A stretch of 64,000 bases of DNA, taken from positions 1-64,000 of the forward strand of contig MSJI02000260.1 in assembly GCA_001931905.2 (NCBI GenBank). Direction: 5' to 3'. This stretch comes from Cladosporium sp. IMV 00045 (Eukaryota; Ascomycota; Dothideomycetes; Cladosporiales; Cladosporiaceae). Made by a program: the position numbers and the translations under genes. Below, piece after piece: positions 1-10,373 of this stretch (position 1 is the stretch's first letter; each line of letters starts with the position of its first letter). The notes beneath the pieces are model-generated. The model saw only the letters and a list, made by a program, of their open reading frames with translations, made no database searches and was not told where the DNA came from.

Positions 1-343
1 AGGGTTTTTTGACGCCTGCTGGCTTGATGTGCCAGCCGGAGAGGTAGAATTTGGTGACGGCAACGAAGCGCTGTACTGGGTCGTCGATGGTGGGAAGGGG
101 AAGCAAGGTGTCGGGGTGTGCCATGAAGTTCGTGATTCTTTCGAGCATGCTGCGAGGCTCCAGGATGAAGGTCGGGAGTGTGACGCGCGAGAGCTCAGCG
201 CCGGGACGCAACTGACTGATTATATGGGTGAGGACGTTGCCCTGCTCGGAGGACACCACGGTCTCGTCCTCGTCGGTTTCTGTGCCGTCCATGGAGCTCC
301 TGGCGCTGCCTAGCGACTTGCGGTGATTATGCCCAAGCACCAT
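1..343 (-). CDS. Oxysterol-binding protein homologue (OSH family), 5' part only
   Basis: This is the first 114 codons of a gene that runs off the left edge. The start is the first ATG, at 343-341, and the frame stays open to base 1. The product begins with a short Ser/Thr/Asp/Glu-rich leader. The start of the lipid-binding domain follows: a QLRPGAELSRVTLPTF segment, then ILEPRSMLERITNF, then a segment ending KFYLSGWHIKPAGVKKP. In this family these form the lid and first strands around the sterol or phosphatidylserine/PI4P pocket. The short leader without PH or ankyrin domains resembles the yeast Osh6/Osh7 type, lipid exchangers at ER-plasma membrane contacts. That subfamily choice is inference, because the diagnostic histidine pair and C-terminal half lie outside the window. 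No intron is seen in the visible part. Confidence 0.85.
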   Translation of the reverse strand, partial: MVLGHNHRKSLGSARSSMDGTETDEDETVVSSEQGNVLTHIISQLRPGAELSRVTLPTFILEPRSMLERITNFMAHPDTLLPLPTIDDPVQRFVAVTKFYLSGWHIKPAGVKKP

Positions 344-1473
344 GGTGGAACTGTGGTGCTAGTACTCTGAAGCGCGGCAAGTGTTGACGTTTGAGCAGCT
401 CTTCCACGCTGTGTGAAGAGAGGAGTCAGTATGAGCGGAGAATGGTGGTGGTTGTAGAGAGCAGTGGCGTGAGTGAGTGAGTGAGTGAACGTGTTGAGAG
501 GCGGAGGGGAAGAGAGGAAAGGTGAGGTGAAGAGGGAGAAATATAAGGTTTGGGTAGTGAGAGAGTGAGGTAGTCAGTCAGGCGGAAGTGCAGCCAACAG
601 CCAGCCAGCGAGCAAGCAGCAAGCAAGCAAAACACAGCACAGCAGACCAGATCCAGAGACAGAGAGCCAGAGCCAGTCAGAGCCAGTAAGAAGTCGAGAG
701 AGATCCACCTACGCAGAGAGAGACAGAGAGCAGCTGGGCAGAGAGACCGCTGGGATAGGCAAATGGCGGATCAGGCACACTCTTTAGATCCTTCTCCTCC
801 TCTTCATCAAACACAACTCGCCCAAGACTTTCTTGGGCGTTTTGCTTTGCTCTGCGTCATTTGCTGTGCCCCACCCTGTTGTCCCGCGCTGTTGTGAATT
901 GATGAATGACTGAGGCAGACATGATGAGGATGCCTTGTGGCTTGCCTTTGGCGTTGCTGGCAGCGGGGATGGCTTGGCCCGGAAGACGTCGCTTGATCCA
1001 TACCAAGCACCACTAGACTCGCTAGGGGGATAGTGTGATTGAATCCTGACACCATCTCTCAAGTGCCGGAGCCACGCGGATGTGCTTTGTTCGTACCGGA
1101 GGTGTACGAGAGAGGTGTCCGACTTCATCGCTCCGAATCCGAGATGTGAAATTGGGCTGCCTGCACTATACTTCAAGACTCGGTGGCCATCAGAGTCCAG
1201 AGTGCTTTGGTACTTGATGATCCGAGGTGGTATCTGACACTTCAGTCCCATGGTCGTCTGTCTTGCTTCGAAACACTGCTGTCTCTCCAGAACTCCACGC
1301 GACCAAGATCCAGGTTTGTTGAACGCGTTCAAGTCTCTTTTCGTATCCAGTCCAGATCGATTCCGTTTTCTCCTTCAAGGCTGCTTGCTTGCTTGCTTGC
1401 TGACTGATCGCAGCACCGACACCTCGACACCTGCTGGAAAGACATGTTAAAACACCAAAAGAAAGGGAATCAC
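344..1473. other. Intergenic region upstream of the OSH gene
   Basis: The first 400 bases are the presumed promoter and 5' UTR of the minus-strand OSH gene. They are strongly purine-rich on plus between about 640 and 750, so pyrimidine-rich on the transcribed side, as is common in fungal promoters. From about 780 to 1470 only overlapping, unrecognisable open frames occur. I see no gene there. Confidence 0.5.
469..488. repeat. (GTGA)n microsatellite
   Basis: About five tandem GTGA units lie in the OSH upstream region. Nearby runs of CAGTCAGTCA, GCCAGCCAGCGAGC and AAGCAAGCAA (about 572-630) are similarly simple. Confidence 0.8.
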
Positions 1474-2178
1474 TTACACATAAGCCCGCGGGCCCACCGG
1501 CGGGTTCCCCCCGACTGCAGCCTCTGGGCGCTCACCACGCTCCAGGGCCTCCAGGGCGGACAGGTGGTCAGGGCAGAGACCCCGACGCTCGACGTGCTGT
1601 GGCTCCCTCAGCCACGCAAGACTGCTCCTGCAGGCGAGGTCGCCCGCCGAGCGCACGAAAAGGTCCCCCGACCCATCCTGATGACAGGGGTTCATCGAGA
1701 TGATGAACCCCGTCTTCGCCCATGGGCAGTCGGGGAGGCAGGCCTTGTGGAAGGCCCGAAGGTGGTGCCGGCACATGCTGGCGGCGACGGCGGCGGGGTT
1801 GGTGGTGGTGGTGGCTGGGATGTGTTGTTAGTGATTGACTGGCTTGAGGTTAATTGCGACGTGAGGTGGGATTGGAGACTAGGTGACGGTGATTTTGAAT
1901 TGCTGATTTGACGGGTAGAGGTGGTATCATCGGCGCCAGACAGAGGGAGAAAGGGGTACTTACTGAGGGCGGCGGCGGTGGTGCTGGTGGTGGTGGAGGT
2001 GGTGGCTGGTAAGTGAGGTTAGTATGTGAATTGCTCTGTTGGGTGATTGCGACGTGACACGCGACGATGATCCTCAACCGTTGACATGACGGCTGGAGAT
2101 GGTATCGTTGCTGTCAGTCAGAGGAATGGAGGAGTACTTACAGAGCGTGCTGTTGCTGCTGATGCTGCTGCTGCTGGT
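1474..2178 (-). CDS. Hypothetical Cys/His-rich small protein, multi-exon, N-terminus unresolved
   Basis: I infer at least three exons on minus: 2178-2142, 2005-1964 and 1814-1474. Each intron has a GTAAGTAC donor, an AG acceptor and a CTAAC-like branch site in the right place, and the phases are consistent (phase 1 at both inner joints). The two micro-exons encode Ser/Thr/Ala residues. The last exon encodes about 112 residues with MCRHHLRAFHKACLPDC, a second Cys cluster (MNPCHQD), a single Cys (LACRSS) and a final GLCPDHLS. The Cys/His spacing suggests a small zinc-binding fold, but I recognise no named family. A probable relative lies on plus at 5921-6443, with the same arrangement of micro-exons then a Cys-rich terminal exon. 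Further exons upstream are likely: a possible donor is at about 2349, but no convincing ATG is visible. It may be an orphan or a decaying gene. Confidence 0.4.
1815..2141 (-). repeat. Pair of similar introns (1815-1963 and 2006-2141) around a micro-exon
   Basis: Read on minus, the two introns share ordered blocks: GTAAGTAC-CC, CCTCTG-CTG, GATACCA-CTC, CCGTCA, CACGTCGCAAT, CTAAC and terminal CAG. This is far more than splice-site consensus. They flank the 42-nt exon 1964-2005. A third intron further upstream contains a related CACGTCGCGAT block at about 2311-2321. This looks like duplication of an intron or intron/micro-exon unit, or multiplied introner-like elements. Confidence 0.55.
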
Positions 2179-2349
2179 CTACACGGTGGCATCGGTCAGC
2201 AAATCTCCTCGACAACGCACAACACGACGGCGGATGTATCGAATCGCACAGAAAAAGCTGGCGATGAACTGCCTTATCGCAAAGACACTCCTCGCCAGTC
2301 ATTGACAGTGCGATCGCGACGTGCAAAGGTAGGGGTGGGTATACATACC

Positions 2350-4113
2350 GGAAATGTGTGGTGGTTGGGAGAGAGCAGGCAAGCGGAGGGGCACGAAATG
2401 AAGGACTATTATGCGATTCCCTCCTCGAGGGTCTGCGGCATGTGCTTTCGACAAACGGAGCTACTGCATTACGTCGAGCTGGCAACGGCGTATTCACGAG
2501 CTCACTCTGCGCGTTGGGCTTGTCCAATGGGCTAAGGTTGAATTTGGCATGTGAATGGATCGATTAGACTTGCTGGGTATCTGCACGTCGAGGAGCAGCG
2601 TCTACGCTGTGGCTATTATGTCTCTATTGATTGACGACGTGAAAGGGCGCGAAAAGATGTCGATTCACCTGGTTCGTGACATTGGGAGAAACAGCTGAGC
2701 CAAAAGCAGCAATTGCATTGAAACGCGCTCACTTCAGCACAATTGGAACAAGCCTTACTCCTACTCCAGATTCAAGTACGAAAACGACAAACGTGATCAT
2801 CCTCCTACTTCCAGATACCATTCTCCCAATCCAACGCGAAATCAACCTCCCACAGCCAGAGCGTTTCGAACAACCACACGAACTAGGACAATGACCTTCG
2901 CGTACCAGGAACCTTTGAAATGTGCAGAAGAAAGCAAGAAGCACAAGTCACGCCCTCTACCCACCTAGTATATTGATCGAACATTCATGCCACAAGAGCA
3001 ATACCACAACTCGCGAATAGATTGAATCTACAATGTGGCGCAAGCCGTGGATCTCACCGAGAAACACGTCGATGCAGCGCCAGAGCTCTCTGCTGCATCC
3101 TCGAGCCAGTGGTCAGAAGGCTGTCTTCAACCTTTAGATTTTCTTGCAGCAGATATGGAAGCTTTTGATTGGGATATTGGTGGCTTGAGGAAAGGAGATA
3201 GAGGAAAATCGCGGGCGGTGGATTCGTGAAACGTTTGGGTTCCATGGCTAGTGTGGTCTTGACAAAGCATGAACAGTTGCATGGTATGATGACGAATTGA
3301 ATGGTTATGTACAGCTTGCAGATGAGATCTACGGGTGGATCTTCGTTAGAATCGAGTTGATACTGTCGCTGTCATGCGTGGACCGTGGACGATGGCATTC
3401 GTGTGTCTTGTGGCCCTTGGGAGTCTTAGCAACACAGAGCTCTTCTGTGCGAAACAAGATAGCTGAGATAGAATTTGTAACGCGTGTAATCGATCAATTC
3501 ATCATCCTTTTGATTGGGGTGGTAACTAATTGAGTTGATTAGTTGCCACGGATGAAGACTGACTAACATGTCGAAATCAGACAGAAGTTCCAGCGTTGTC
3601 GCCCAAAGGCGCCACACGCAGCCTCAATACGAGAATCTCACTAAATCTGAAGTGATACAACGCAGTTTCTCCAGTCATATGTGTTTTTGGAGATATTGCA
3701 TGCCATGTGCAGTCGGGATAAGCTCACGTCTCAAGCCGGAATTGCCTTTCCGCTAGGATCGCCAGACGCCAAGGGACTGGGTATAGTCGACCTCATCACT
3801 CCACTGCTCTAAGCTCCAACTTCATTGCACCGACCAACTTTGCTAACATTTCAGTTCTTGCTTGTCGCTTCTTGATCACTTAGCACACATCTGAGAAACG
3901 AAGCGATTCGAGCGTTACGTCATCTTTTTCCAGCTTTACGGCATACCTGTTGCTACGCATGCGCGATATCCTTCCCGCCAAACAGCACATATCAGCCTCG
4001 ATCAGGCTGTGCGAAACTCCATTCCATTGCGGAACCAAAGGTGTCAGCGAAAGAAGTCAAATCAACCCTACCCACAACAGCTCTGCAACAAGAATCCTCC
4101 AACCACCACCGTA
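2350..4113. other. Intergenic region, no supported gene
   Basis: The stretch has only short overlapping frames. It includes a possible but ATG-less upstream exon of the minus-strand hypothetical gene (about 2350-2527) and the presumed promoter of PNC1 at its right end. I recognise no RNA gene or mobile element. Confidence 0.4.
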
Positions 4114-4854
4114 ATGTCTTCACTCGGGCAAGATGCTGCGCTCGCTGTCATTGACATGCAGGAAGACTTCTGTCCACCGGTAATTTACAACGATCATGTC
4201 TGCAAACATCATGCACTGACATCCACCTAGAACGGCTCACTCAAAGTCGACGGCGGTCGCAAAATCTGTCCCACCATCAACCGACTGCTTTCTCTTCCCT
4301 TCAAGCTCAAATTCGCCACCCAAGACTACCACCCTGCAGACCACTGCTCATTTGCCAGCCAACACGCCGATGCGAGACCTTACACCTCCTCACATACGAT
4401 TCGCAACCCTGACGCCTCCGGAGCCGACGTCGAAGAGCAGACAACCACGCTCTGGCCTGATCACTGCGTCCAAGGAACTGCTGGCTGCGAGTTGATTCCC
4501 GAGCTCGACGCCTCCCGGATCGAACACTTCATCAAAAAAGGCAAAGACCGCAGAGTCGAAGCGTACTCAGCTTTCGGTCCTCCTTTCCGCAACCCTCCTG
4601 TTGGAATGAGCGGGCTGAATGATCTACTGAAGCAGAAGGGTATCAAGAGGGTGTTTGTCTGTGGACTTGCGTTTGACTATTGCGTCAAGTGCACGGCCGT
4701 TGATGCTGCTGAGGCTGGGTACGAGACGTATTTGATCGAGGATGCTTCGAAGGCTGTGGATCAGAGTGAGCAGGGTTTGGCGGCGAATAGGGCGGAGATG
4801 GAACAGCGTGGAGTGCGTTTTATACGGTCTGACGCGGCGGAACTGAGAGTGTAG
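4114..4854 (+). CDS. PNC1: Nicotinamidase (nicotinamide deamidase)
   Basis: Two exons, 4114-4179 and 4231-4854, are separated by a 51-nt GT-AG intron at phase 0 and give 229 residues, close to yeast Pnc1 (216). The enzyme hydrolyses nicotinamide to nicotinate plus ammonia in the NAD+ salvage pathway, which relieves sirtuin inhibition. The isochorismatase fold shows all key residues. VIDMQEDF carries the catalytic Asp, and DYHPADHCSF is the DxHxxxH metal site. WPDHCVQGTAGCEL and a KGKDRR segment with the catalytic Lys follow. GLAFDYCVKCTAVDA carries the nucleophilic Cys. The start is the first ATG in frame with exon 1, immediately before the beta strand leading to the catalytic Asp. The intron falls right after DFCPP, inside the active-site region. 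Confidence 0.96.
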
Positions 4855-5920
4855 CGTAATAAATGGACTTGCTGTTGTGTTGTACTCAGAATGCTCGGTC
4901 TTGATATCTGTAATGATACCAATCAACACGACGGTCTTTTCCCGTTGGACTTGTACACGTCATGCTCTGTGGGTCTTTTCTACGCAAAACCTCGCTTTCC
5001 TCGAACAGACTCAGAGTATGAATCGCTCATTTGCAGAGCTGACGCTGCGCAGGTAGTCCATCAGAAACACGCATACCGACCAAGGGTGACTTCGAATGCC
5101 CCTGATGCCCAATCTGCTTTCCTTGAATCTTTCCTTTCGCACTTAATCAGGGTGTATCGATCCACCATGTTCAGTGAGCTCGCAGAGTTTACGAAAGATT
5201 TCAATCGAATGATGATTGGTGAGCGATTGTATCGTATCGTTCTTGTGCTAGTATCATCTGCGCCATTCTGATCAATCATTGAACATAGTAAAAGCGAAAA
5301 GAAATGTGATTCTCAGTATCCGTGGCTTCTCCTCCAGAGTGATCCCGTAACAGTGCCCACGAACTATGCAGTCCTTGGGAGGAAAGGATAGGGTGCGGGC
5401 CCTCTGAATGCTTTTATGGAATTCTGCGAGGGTGAGGTTGAGTGCAGAACTGCAGTACACGTTTCGATCGATCAATTGCATCTCACAGACGTGATTCAAC
5501 ACTTACATTGACAAGTACGTATACTTGCTCAAGTGAGGTCTACAATGGACCCTCAATATGACGCGATTTAATAAAACGATGTGTCCCAAGCTCCAATGCC
5601 TCCGTTTGCCATTGTCACATGAAATCGGTCTCACAATAGATTCACGCAGTTGCCTAAGCTGCTTTAGGAAGAAGAATAGAGTGGCGGGGGAGCTGAGTGG
5701 GCGAGAGGGCCAAAAAGCCCGCAGCTGGTCGCTTGCCTCTTCCCTTCCCCTCTACAGAGCGACCAAAGACAGTTTTTGTAAGTATACCCCTTTTGCATTC
5801 GATATCATTATCCAGCATGACTTTCCATCGTCGAGAGCATGGAGATCTCCTCTACTTCGTCGGCATTCAGATACCTCACTTACCCGAGATCGACGGAGTT
5901 GCTCACTAACATGTTCGCAG
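4855..5920. other. Intergenic region between PNC1 and the micro-exon gene
   Basis: It contains the PNC1 3' UTR and possibly unresolved 5' exons of the plus-strand Cys-rich gene. A GTAAGTATACC donor-like site occurs at 5778, and an acceptor at 5919-5920. Open frames here are short and unrecognised. Confidence 0.4.
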
Positions 5921-6443
5921 TTTCGCAAAACATCATCCACCGCGACATCAAGTAAGTACCCCTACACCTCCTCGCCAGAGCGCGCAGCTACTGGCTGTCC
6001 TGTAGATTGTAAATCAGCTAATGGATTGGAATAGAGCCCCTCCACCACCACCGCCGCCCCCGCGCCCTCGCCGTAAGTGCCCTTCTTAGCAAACCACCTC
6101 ACCTCTCAGAGAGCCGGCACTAACATAACACGATAGCAGATGTGCAAGCAAAAGTTCTGGGTCCTCTACTTCTGCGGCCACCGCCAGCGCCGCACCACCG
6201 ACCCCTGCGGGCAGTCGCCCGATTTCCTCGGCGGCAGCGGCTCCCTCGCCTGCGGTATGGCCGCCTCCACCAGGGAGATCACGATCTCCTCGATCCAGGA
6301 GTGTTCGGCCTGCTGCGCTGGCGAGAAATGGGAGCGCATCCGCCGTTGGGTCGCCCTGGATGGCTTCCTGGGTATGTACATGCTCCTACCTCACTTCGTG
6401 TTTTCAGGGAATCTTGAAGCTGACTGAGATATTAACAGGCTAG
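5921..6443 (+). CDS. Hypothetical Cys-rich small protein, multi-exon, N-terminus unresolved
   Basis: Inferred exons are 5921-5951, 6035-6072, 6140-6371 and 6439-6443. All introns are GT-AG with GTAAGTACC, GTAAGTGCC and GTATGTAC donors. The last exon supplies only the end of one codon and a TAG stop. The main exon encodes MCKQKFWVLYFCGHRQR, then TDPCGQ, SLACGM, and IQECSACCAGEKWERI, a Cys/His pattern that may bind zinc. Preceding micro-exons encode a Ser/Thr- or Pro/His-rich stretch. The design (Met-Cys start of the last large exon, spaced single Cys, final Cys pair, micro-exons in front) resembles the minus-strand gene at 1474-2178, so the two may be distant paralogues. I do not recognise a named family. 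The 5' exons are uncertain. Confidence 0.42.
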
Positions 6444-6593
6444 GGCGGTGGTCGCAGAGTAGAGAAGTTTTTTGGTGTTTTTGGCACGTGCCGGTGGCCT
6501 GTCTGGCCGTTTTTGGGAGAGAGCTTTTTTTTTTTAATACAATGATACCCTGCCTAGGCTGCGGCCAGGCCCTTCCTCCTCATGCTTCCCATC

Positions 6594-7747
6594 TCAAACG
6601 TCCAGAGACATCGTCGTTCCCACCGACTCCGCCGCGTGGATTGCCACGTCGACATCCTGCTCGACCGTACCACCACTGACACCGACCGCGCCAATGAAGT
6701 AGCCATCGTGATCGTAGATTGGCTGGCCACCAGGGAATACCACAAGACCGTCGTTGGAGTACTGCAGACTCCATAGATCGTTACCGGGGCCGGGTTGCGT
6801 GTGGTTGTACAGGCCTTGCGAAGGGAACTGGCCATTGAAGAGCACGACGGTTTTGGCTTTCTTCTGCGACATGTCGATGCTGCCGTAGTAGGAGTTATCC
6901 ATGTGGATGAAGGCGACGAGCTGCGCGGAGGGATCCATCACGGCGATGTTCTCGAATACGCTAATGAAGTGTCAGCAGGTTTGTAGTTCTTCAAGACTTG
7001 TATAAGGGGCTCATTGATCGCCAATCGCTCGCATTCCGCCTTCGGACAGGTGGATTCCCTCTTGCCGAGTCTCGCAGCATTGCCGCAGCATCACCACGCG
7101 CTGATCTGGGCAAGCCTCCACCAGCAGCGTGTGCTGCTATTGTCACAACCAACATCCAAAAGGCGGACATTGAAGCAACGCTCGATCTTTGGAGTGTTTT
7201 CGGATTCAAGGGCATGACGCAGTGGACAATCGGCTTACAGGGAAGATCAGATCACCAGCAGACGGCCAAAATCTTGCTTGCCACATCCATAATCTCATCA
7301 AGCAAATGCTCGAATGCATTGCTGAACCGCAGCGGCCGACAGCAAACCGCCCCAGCAAAAGCTCGAACGATACCAGACCACACGACCATCGTAGCAAAAC
7401 ACCAAAAGACCGCACGATAAGCTGGAATCTGACCGCAAGCCTCTTCCCAACCAGCGAGAACAGCAAAACAGCGTCCCCATCACCCAAGGCATGCATGCAC
7501 ATCTGCTCCAACGAACAAAACACGACGAGACCAGCAGCCAACAGGCACACATCCAATTTCGAAAAACTCATCCTGTCTCCTGAGAACGAGCAATACCAGC
7601 ATTCAGAACCGTAAGCGCCTGGGTAGAATTGATGTAGTGGCGCTCAGAAGGCGTGGAACCCCAGCCATTGGTGAGAGTGCGGTTGACGGTATTCGCAGCG
7701 GCGCCTGCTGCGGCGGCGGAGGCGAGGAGGGCACTTTGGAAACGCAT
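6594..7747 (-). CDS. Secreted heme-degrading-domain (GlcG/HbpS, DUF336) protein with abnormal intron
   Basis: Exon 1 (7747-7572) starts with an Ala-rich signal peptide, then an Asn-rich linker and TQALTVLNAGIARSQETG, the first helix of the DUF336 fold. Exon 2 (6960-6594) continues exactly in frame with VFENIAVMDPSAQLVAF, then IDMSQKKAKTVVLFNG, a GGQPIY segment and GAVGVSGGTVEQDV, the family's glycine-rich end. The join gives 180 residues, normal for fungal members of this family, whose bacterial relatives bind or degrade heme. The oddity is the intron: to join the domain halves seamlessly the donor must be ATGAGT (7571-7566) instead of GTGAGT, and the intron would be 611 nt, several times longer than others here. 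The gene is either using an AT-AG intron or has lost its donor and is decaying. Confidence 0.75.
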
Positions 7748-8296
7748 GGTGATGAATCTTGGAGGGTTGGAGAGATGGGTTGGTCGTGGATGATGCTGTA
7801 CTCAGTACGTAGCAGAGAAGGGTTCTAAAGGCGTGGGAAGGGCAGCGATATAGGCGAGGCCGACTGCTATTTCAGCCATGGTTACTAACGCCACAGGCGG
7901 GAAGATCTTTTTGCATAGTAGCGCCGGGTGTTTCGAGGAGCGAAGTAGAGCAGTGGCTAGATTTGAGCTGAAGATGGCCATGTCTCCTTTGGCTGCCGTT
8001 GGCGTTGTTTGGATGCCGTAGTAATGCCGCTGCTTACAAGCCCATGTTAGAACCCATCAAAGTCGGACAAGCAATCGACAAACAACTCAGCTGAGCAGTG
8101 CGAGAACAGAAATAGTAGGGTTCGAATCGCTATAGATCGCGGTGGGGAGGACTCAAAGCTCCTGATTCTAAAATGGAGATGGAAGTGGGAAAGTGCTCGC
8201 TTACCTAACCCAAACCCACCAACCAACAGACATGCAATGATTCCAACCAAGAGAGAACAAAACACTCCAACAAAAAACAGAATCCAATCCATCCCA
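7748..8296. other. Intergenic region between the HbpS-like gene and TED1
   Basis: It holds the presumed promoter of the minus-strand secreted protein and the 3' UTR of the minus-strand phosphoesterase. No gene or RNA is recognised. Confidence 0.4.
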
Positions 8297-9841
8297 TCAA
8301 GCCTCCTTGACTTTTCCCCTCCCCCTCTCCTCTTCCTCAAAAGCCTTCCTGACAAGTAAATCCAACGCGCAAAAGACCCCCAACCCAACCTCCAAAAGCA
8401 ACAAAACATTACAAACCCACCAGATATGCTGCAGGCCAAACCCGCAAGTTTCGTATTCAAATTGCCACTCGCCTTCTTGCGCGTTGTACCACCCGGACAG
8501 GAAACCGGCGTATCCGCCGTACGAGCCCATCATGCTGCGGACGGTGATTTCGCGCAGGGAGGTGGATTTTTCCGTGCTGGATAGGGAGGTGAGGGAGGTG
8601 GTGCGGATTGCCTTGCGTTCGATGGGGGTTGGTGACGCGTCGTCGTCGACTTCTTGAGGGGGCTGCGAGGCCGTGTAGTGGCATGTATCGCAGCCTTCGT
8701 GATCGTGGCCGTTGAGAACAATGCTGGGCTTGTTCTGTGCCAGGCAGTCTAGAATGCGGCTGCTGGTTTGTTCGCTAAGGTGGTTTTGCTCGTGGATCCC
8801 GCCGCCGTGCTCGGGGGAGAAGTAGGAAAAGAATGGCCCGTCGACACAGACACCAGCTTCTTTGTGCAGGGGAATGTGCGTCAGCAAAACCGTTGCTGCA
8901 TTCTTATTGTTCCATCGACCGGGATCGCAAAGCGTGTTGTCCATAAACTCAACACTCTGCTCACGCAAAGCAGGACTCCTCGCCGGCTCGTCCAGGTTCA
9001 TAGAATTAAGAACGACCAGACGCAGCTCAGGCTGAGGACCAGGCCCATCGTAAAAATCCGGATTCTTCGTGCTGGGAAAGTCTTGCTCTCCCTTAAGCGT
9101 AGCATTCGGCAAACGAAACACCACCTCCCAATTAACCTTCCCAAAAGCACTTTCGAACCTCTCCACCCTGCCTTCGTTCAAATCGCCCGCATAGCCAACA
9201 TCATGATTCCCTGCCACAGTGATAACCCTCCTCTTCCAACTCCTATCCACACCCAACACTTCCCCCTCATACTCCCCCTCCATAACGCGATCGGGCACCC
9301 TCTCCGCCCCGGCAAACACTCTATCCCAAAATCTCCCCGCACGCCTCCCAAACTCCCCATCCCCTATCCACTGACTGCCCAGCAAATCTCCAAGGACAAC
9401 CGTATGCGTCGGCCCAGCCCACCACCTCGTCTGCCGATAGATGTGCGCCAGGAACAGATCGTTGCCCCAAAGGTCCAGCTTCTTCCTATACCCCTGCGCA
9501 AGCGCGGGCAGGGTCTCGCCCAAACTCTCCCATCGACCCGCGAGCGCGTCGGTCCAGAGTCGTTGAAGGTTGGTGGCCGCGCCGTCGTTCCAGCCGGGAG
9601 GGAAGCTGGTGTCGCCTTCGAGCTGGGGGTCGGCGAGGGCGAGGAGGCGGAAGGGTGCCGTGCCGGCTGGGACGGTGGTGTTTTTACATGTTGCAGTGTT
9701 GCTGCATTTCGTGCGCAGTTTGGTGGCCGGTGGAAAGGCGCAGGAGTTGATTGCTGGGTAGAAGTAAAGGTAGAGGAAGGCGATTAGGGCGGGTAGGATG
9801 AGGAGGCGAAAGAGGGTGGAGGGGTTGGCGAGGGAAGGCAT
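8297..9841 (-). CDS. TED1: TED1/PGAP5-like metallophosphoesterase (GPI-anchor remodelling)
   Basis: A single exon encodes 514 residues. An N-terminal signal anchor (about residues 10-30) is followed by a calcineurin-like phosphoesterase domain. Metal-binding motifs are ADPQLEGD, GDLLGSQWI, GNHDVGY, THIPLH and NGHDHEGCD. LDLWGNDLFLAHIYR between them is typical of the Ted1/MPPE1 branch. A second membrane span lies near the C-terminus (WWVCNVLLLLEVGLGVF). The protein ends KVKEA, which fits a KxKxx dilysine signal for COPI retrieval to the ER. Known family members remove ethanolamine phosphate from the second mannose of GPI anchors in the ER so that GPI proteins can leave. The start is the ATG giving an intact signal anchor. 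The long plus-strand frame across this gene is a shadow. Confidence 0.93.
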   Translation of the reverse strand: MPSLANPSTLFRLLILPALIAFLYLYFYPAINSCAFPPATKLRTKCSNTATCKNTTVPAGTAPFRLLALADPQLEGDTSFPPGWNDGAATNLQRLWTDALAGRWESLGETLPALAQGYRKKLDLWGNDLFLAHIYRQTRWWAGPTHTVVLGDLLGSQWIGDGEFGRRAGRFWDRVFAGAERVPDRVMEGEYEGEVLGVDRSWKRRVITVAGNHDVGYAGDLNEGRVERFESAFGKVNWEVVFRLPNATLKGEQDFPSTKNPDFYDGPGPQPELRLVVLNSMNLDEPARSPALREQSVEFMDNTLCDPGRWNNKNAATVLLTHIPLHKEAGVCVDGPFFSYFSPEHGGGIHEQNHLSEQTSSRILDCLAQNKPSIVLNGHDHEGCDTCHYTASQPPQEVDDDASPTPIERKAIRTTSLTSLSSTEKSTSLREITVRSMMGSYGGYAGFLSGWYNAQEGEWQFEYETCGFGLQHIWWVCNVLLLLEVGLGVFCALDLLVRKAFEEEERGRGKVKEA

Positions 9842-10373
9842 TACGCCATGACTCTTTGGAGTGGTCGGGTGTTTGCTGAAAGAGGTGGGATAATAAACAA
9901 GGGGTTTGTGTATACACCAAGAATTAAATGCGGGTTGCTCTGTGGAGGTGGGGCAGGGGAGTATTATGCTTGAAGTTTATATATGGCATATCTCGAAGGG
10001 ATGACATGGAGAGGCTTCATGAAAGCGGGTAGGACCGGGACATGACCTGATTCCAGCTATTCGTCTTGAGTCAATAACTACTTGAGTCAATCGGAACCCC
10101 GAATAAGTCATAGATCGTGATAGAGAAAGCGAAGAAGTGGGAGTAGGTAGCATAAACGGATCGGTGTGCCATGGCGCATTGAAGCCAATCTAGAAGGTAT
10201 GGCCAATCTTACACACGGTCTAAGATCAAAAGAACAAAAGAATAACCAGTCTGTACAGGATCCCATTGCAATCAACTACACCGATCTATTCTACAACAAC
10301 ACAATCATTCGTCGATCGATCTCCCACCAATAAATCTATCTCCCCTCAAAGTCGACCAAGTCCCGAATCTCGC
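9842..10373. other. Intergenic region between TED1 and COX4
   Basis: The left part is the TED1 promoter and the right part is the COX4 3' UTR, both minus-strand genes. No other feature is recognised. Confidence 0.4.

Noticed and set aside
784..1332. 182-codon minus-strand open frame.
   Set aside because: No domain, no protein-like pattern and overlapping frames on both strands. It is likely chance.
5839..5955. A plus frame ending NIIHRDIK, like the protein kinase catalytic loop.
   Set aside because: The frame stops right after it, no other kinase motif occurs nearby, and the DNA spans a likely intron/exon joint of another model. I take it as chance.
8768..9787. 339-codon plus-strand frame.
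   Set aside because: It is antisense to the well supported TED1 gene. Its Pro/Arg-rich composition is a codon-bias shadow.
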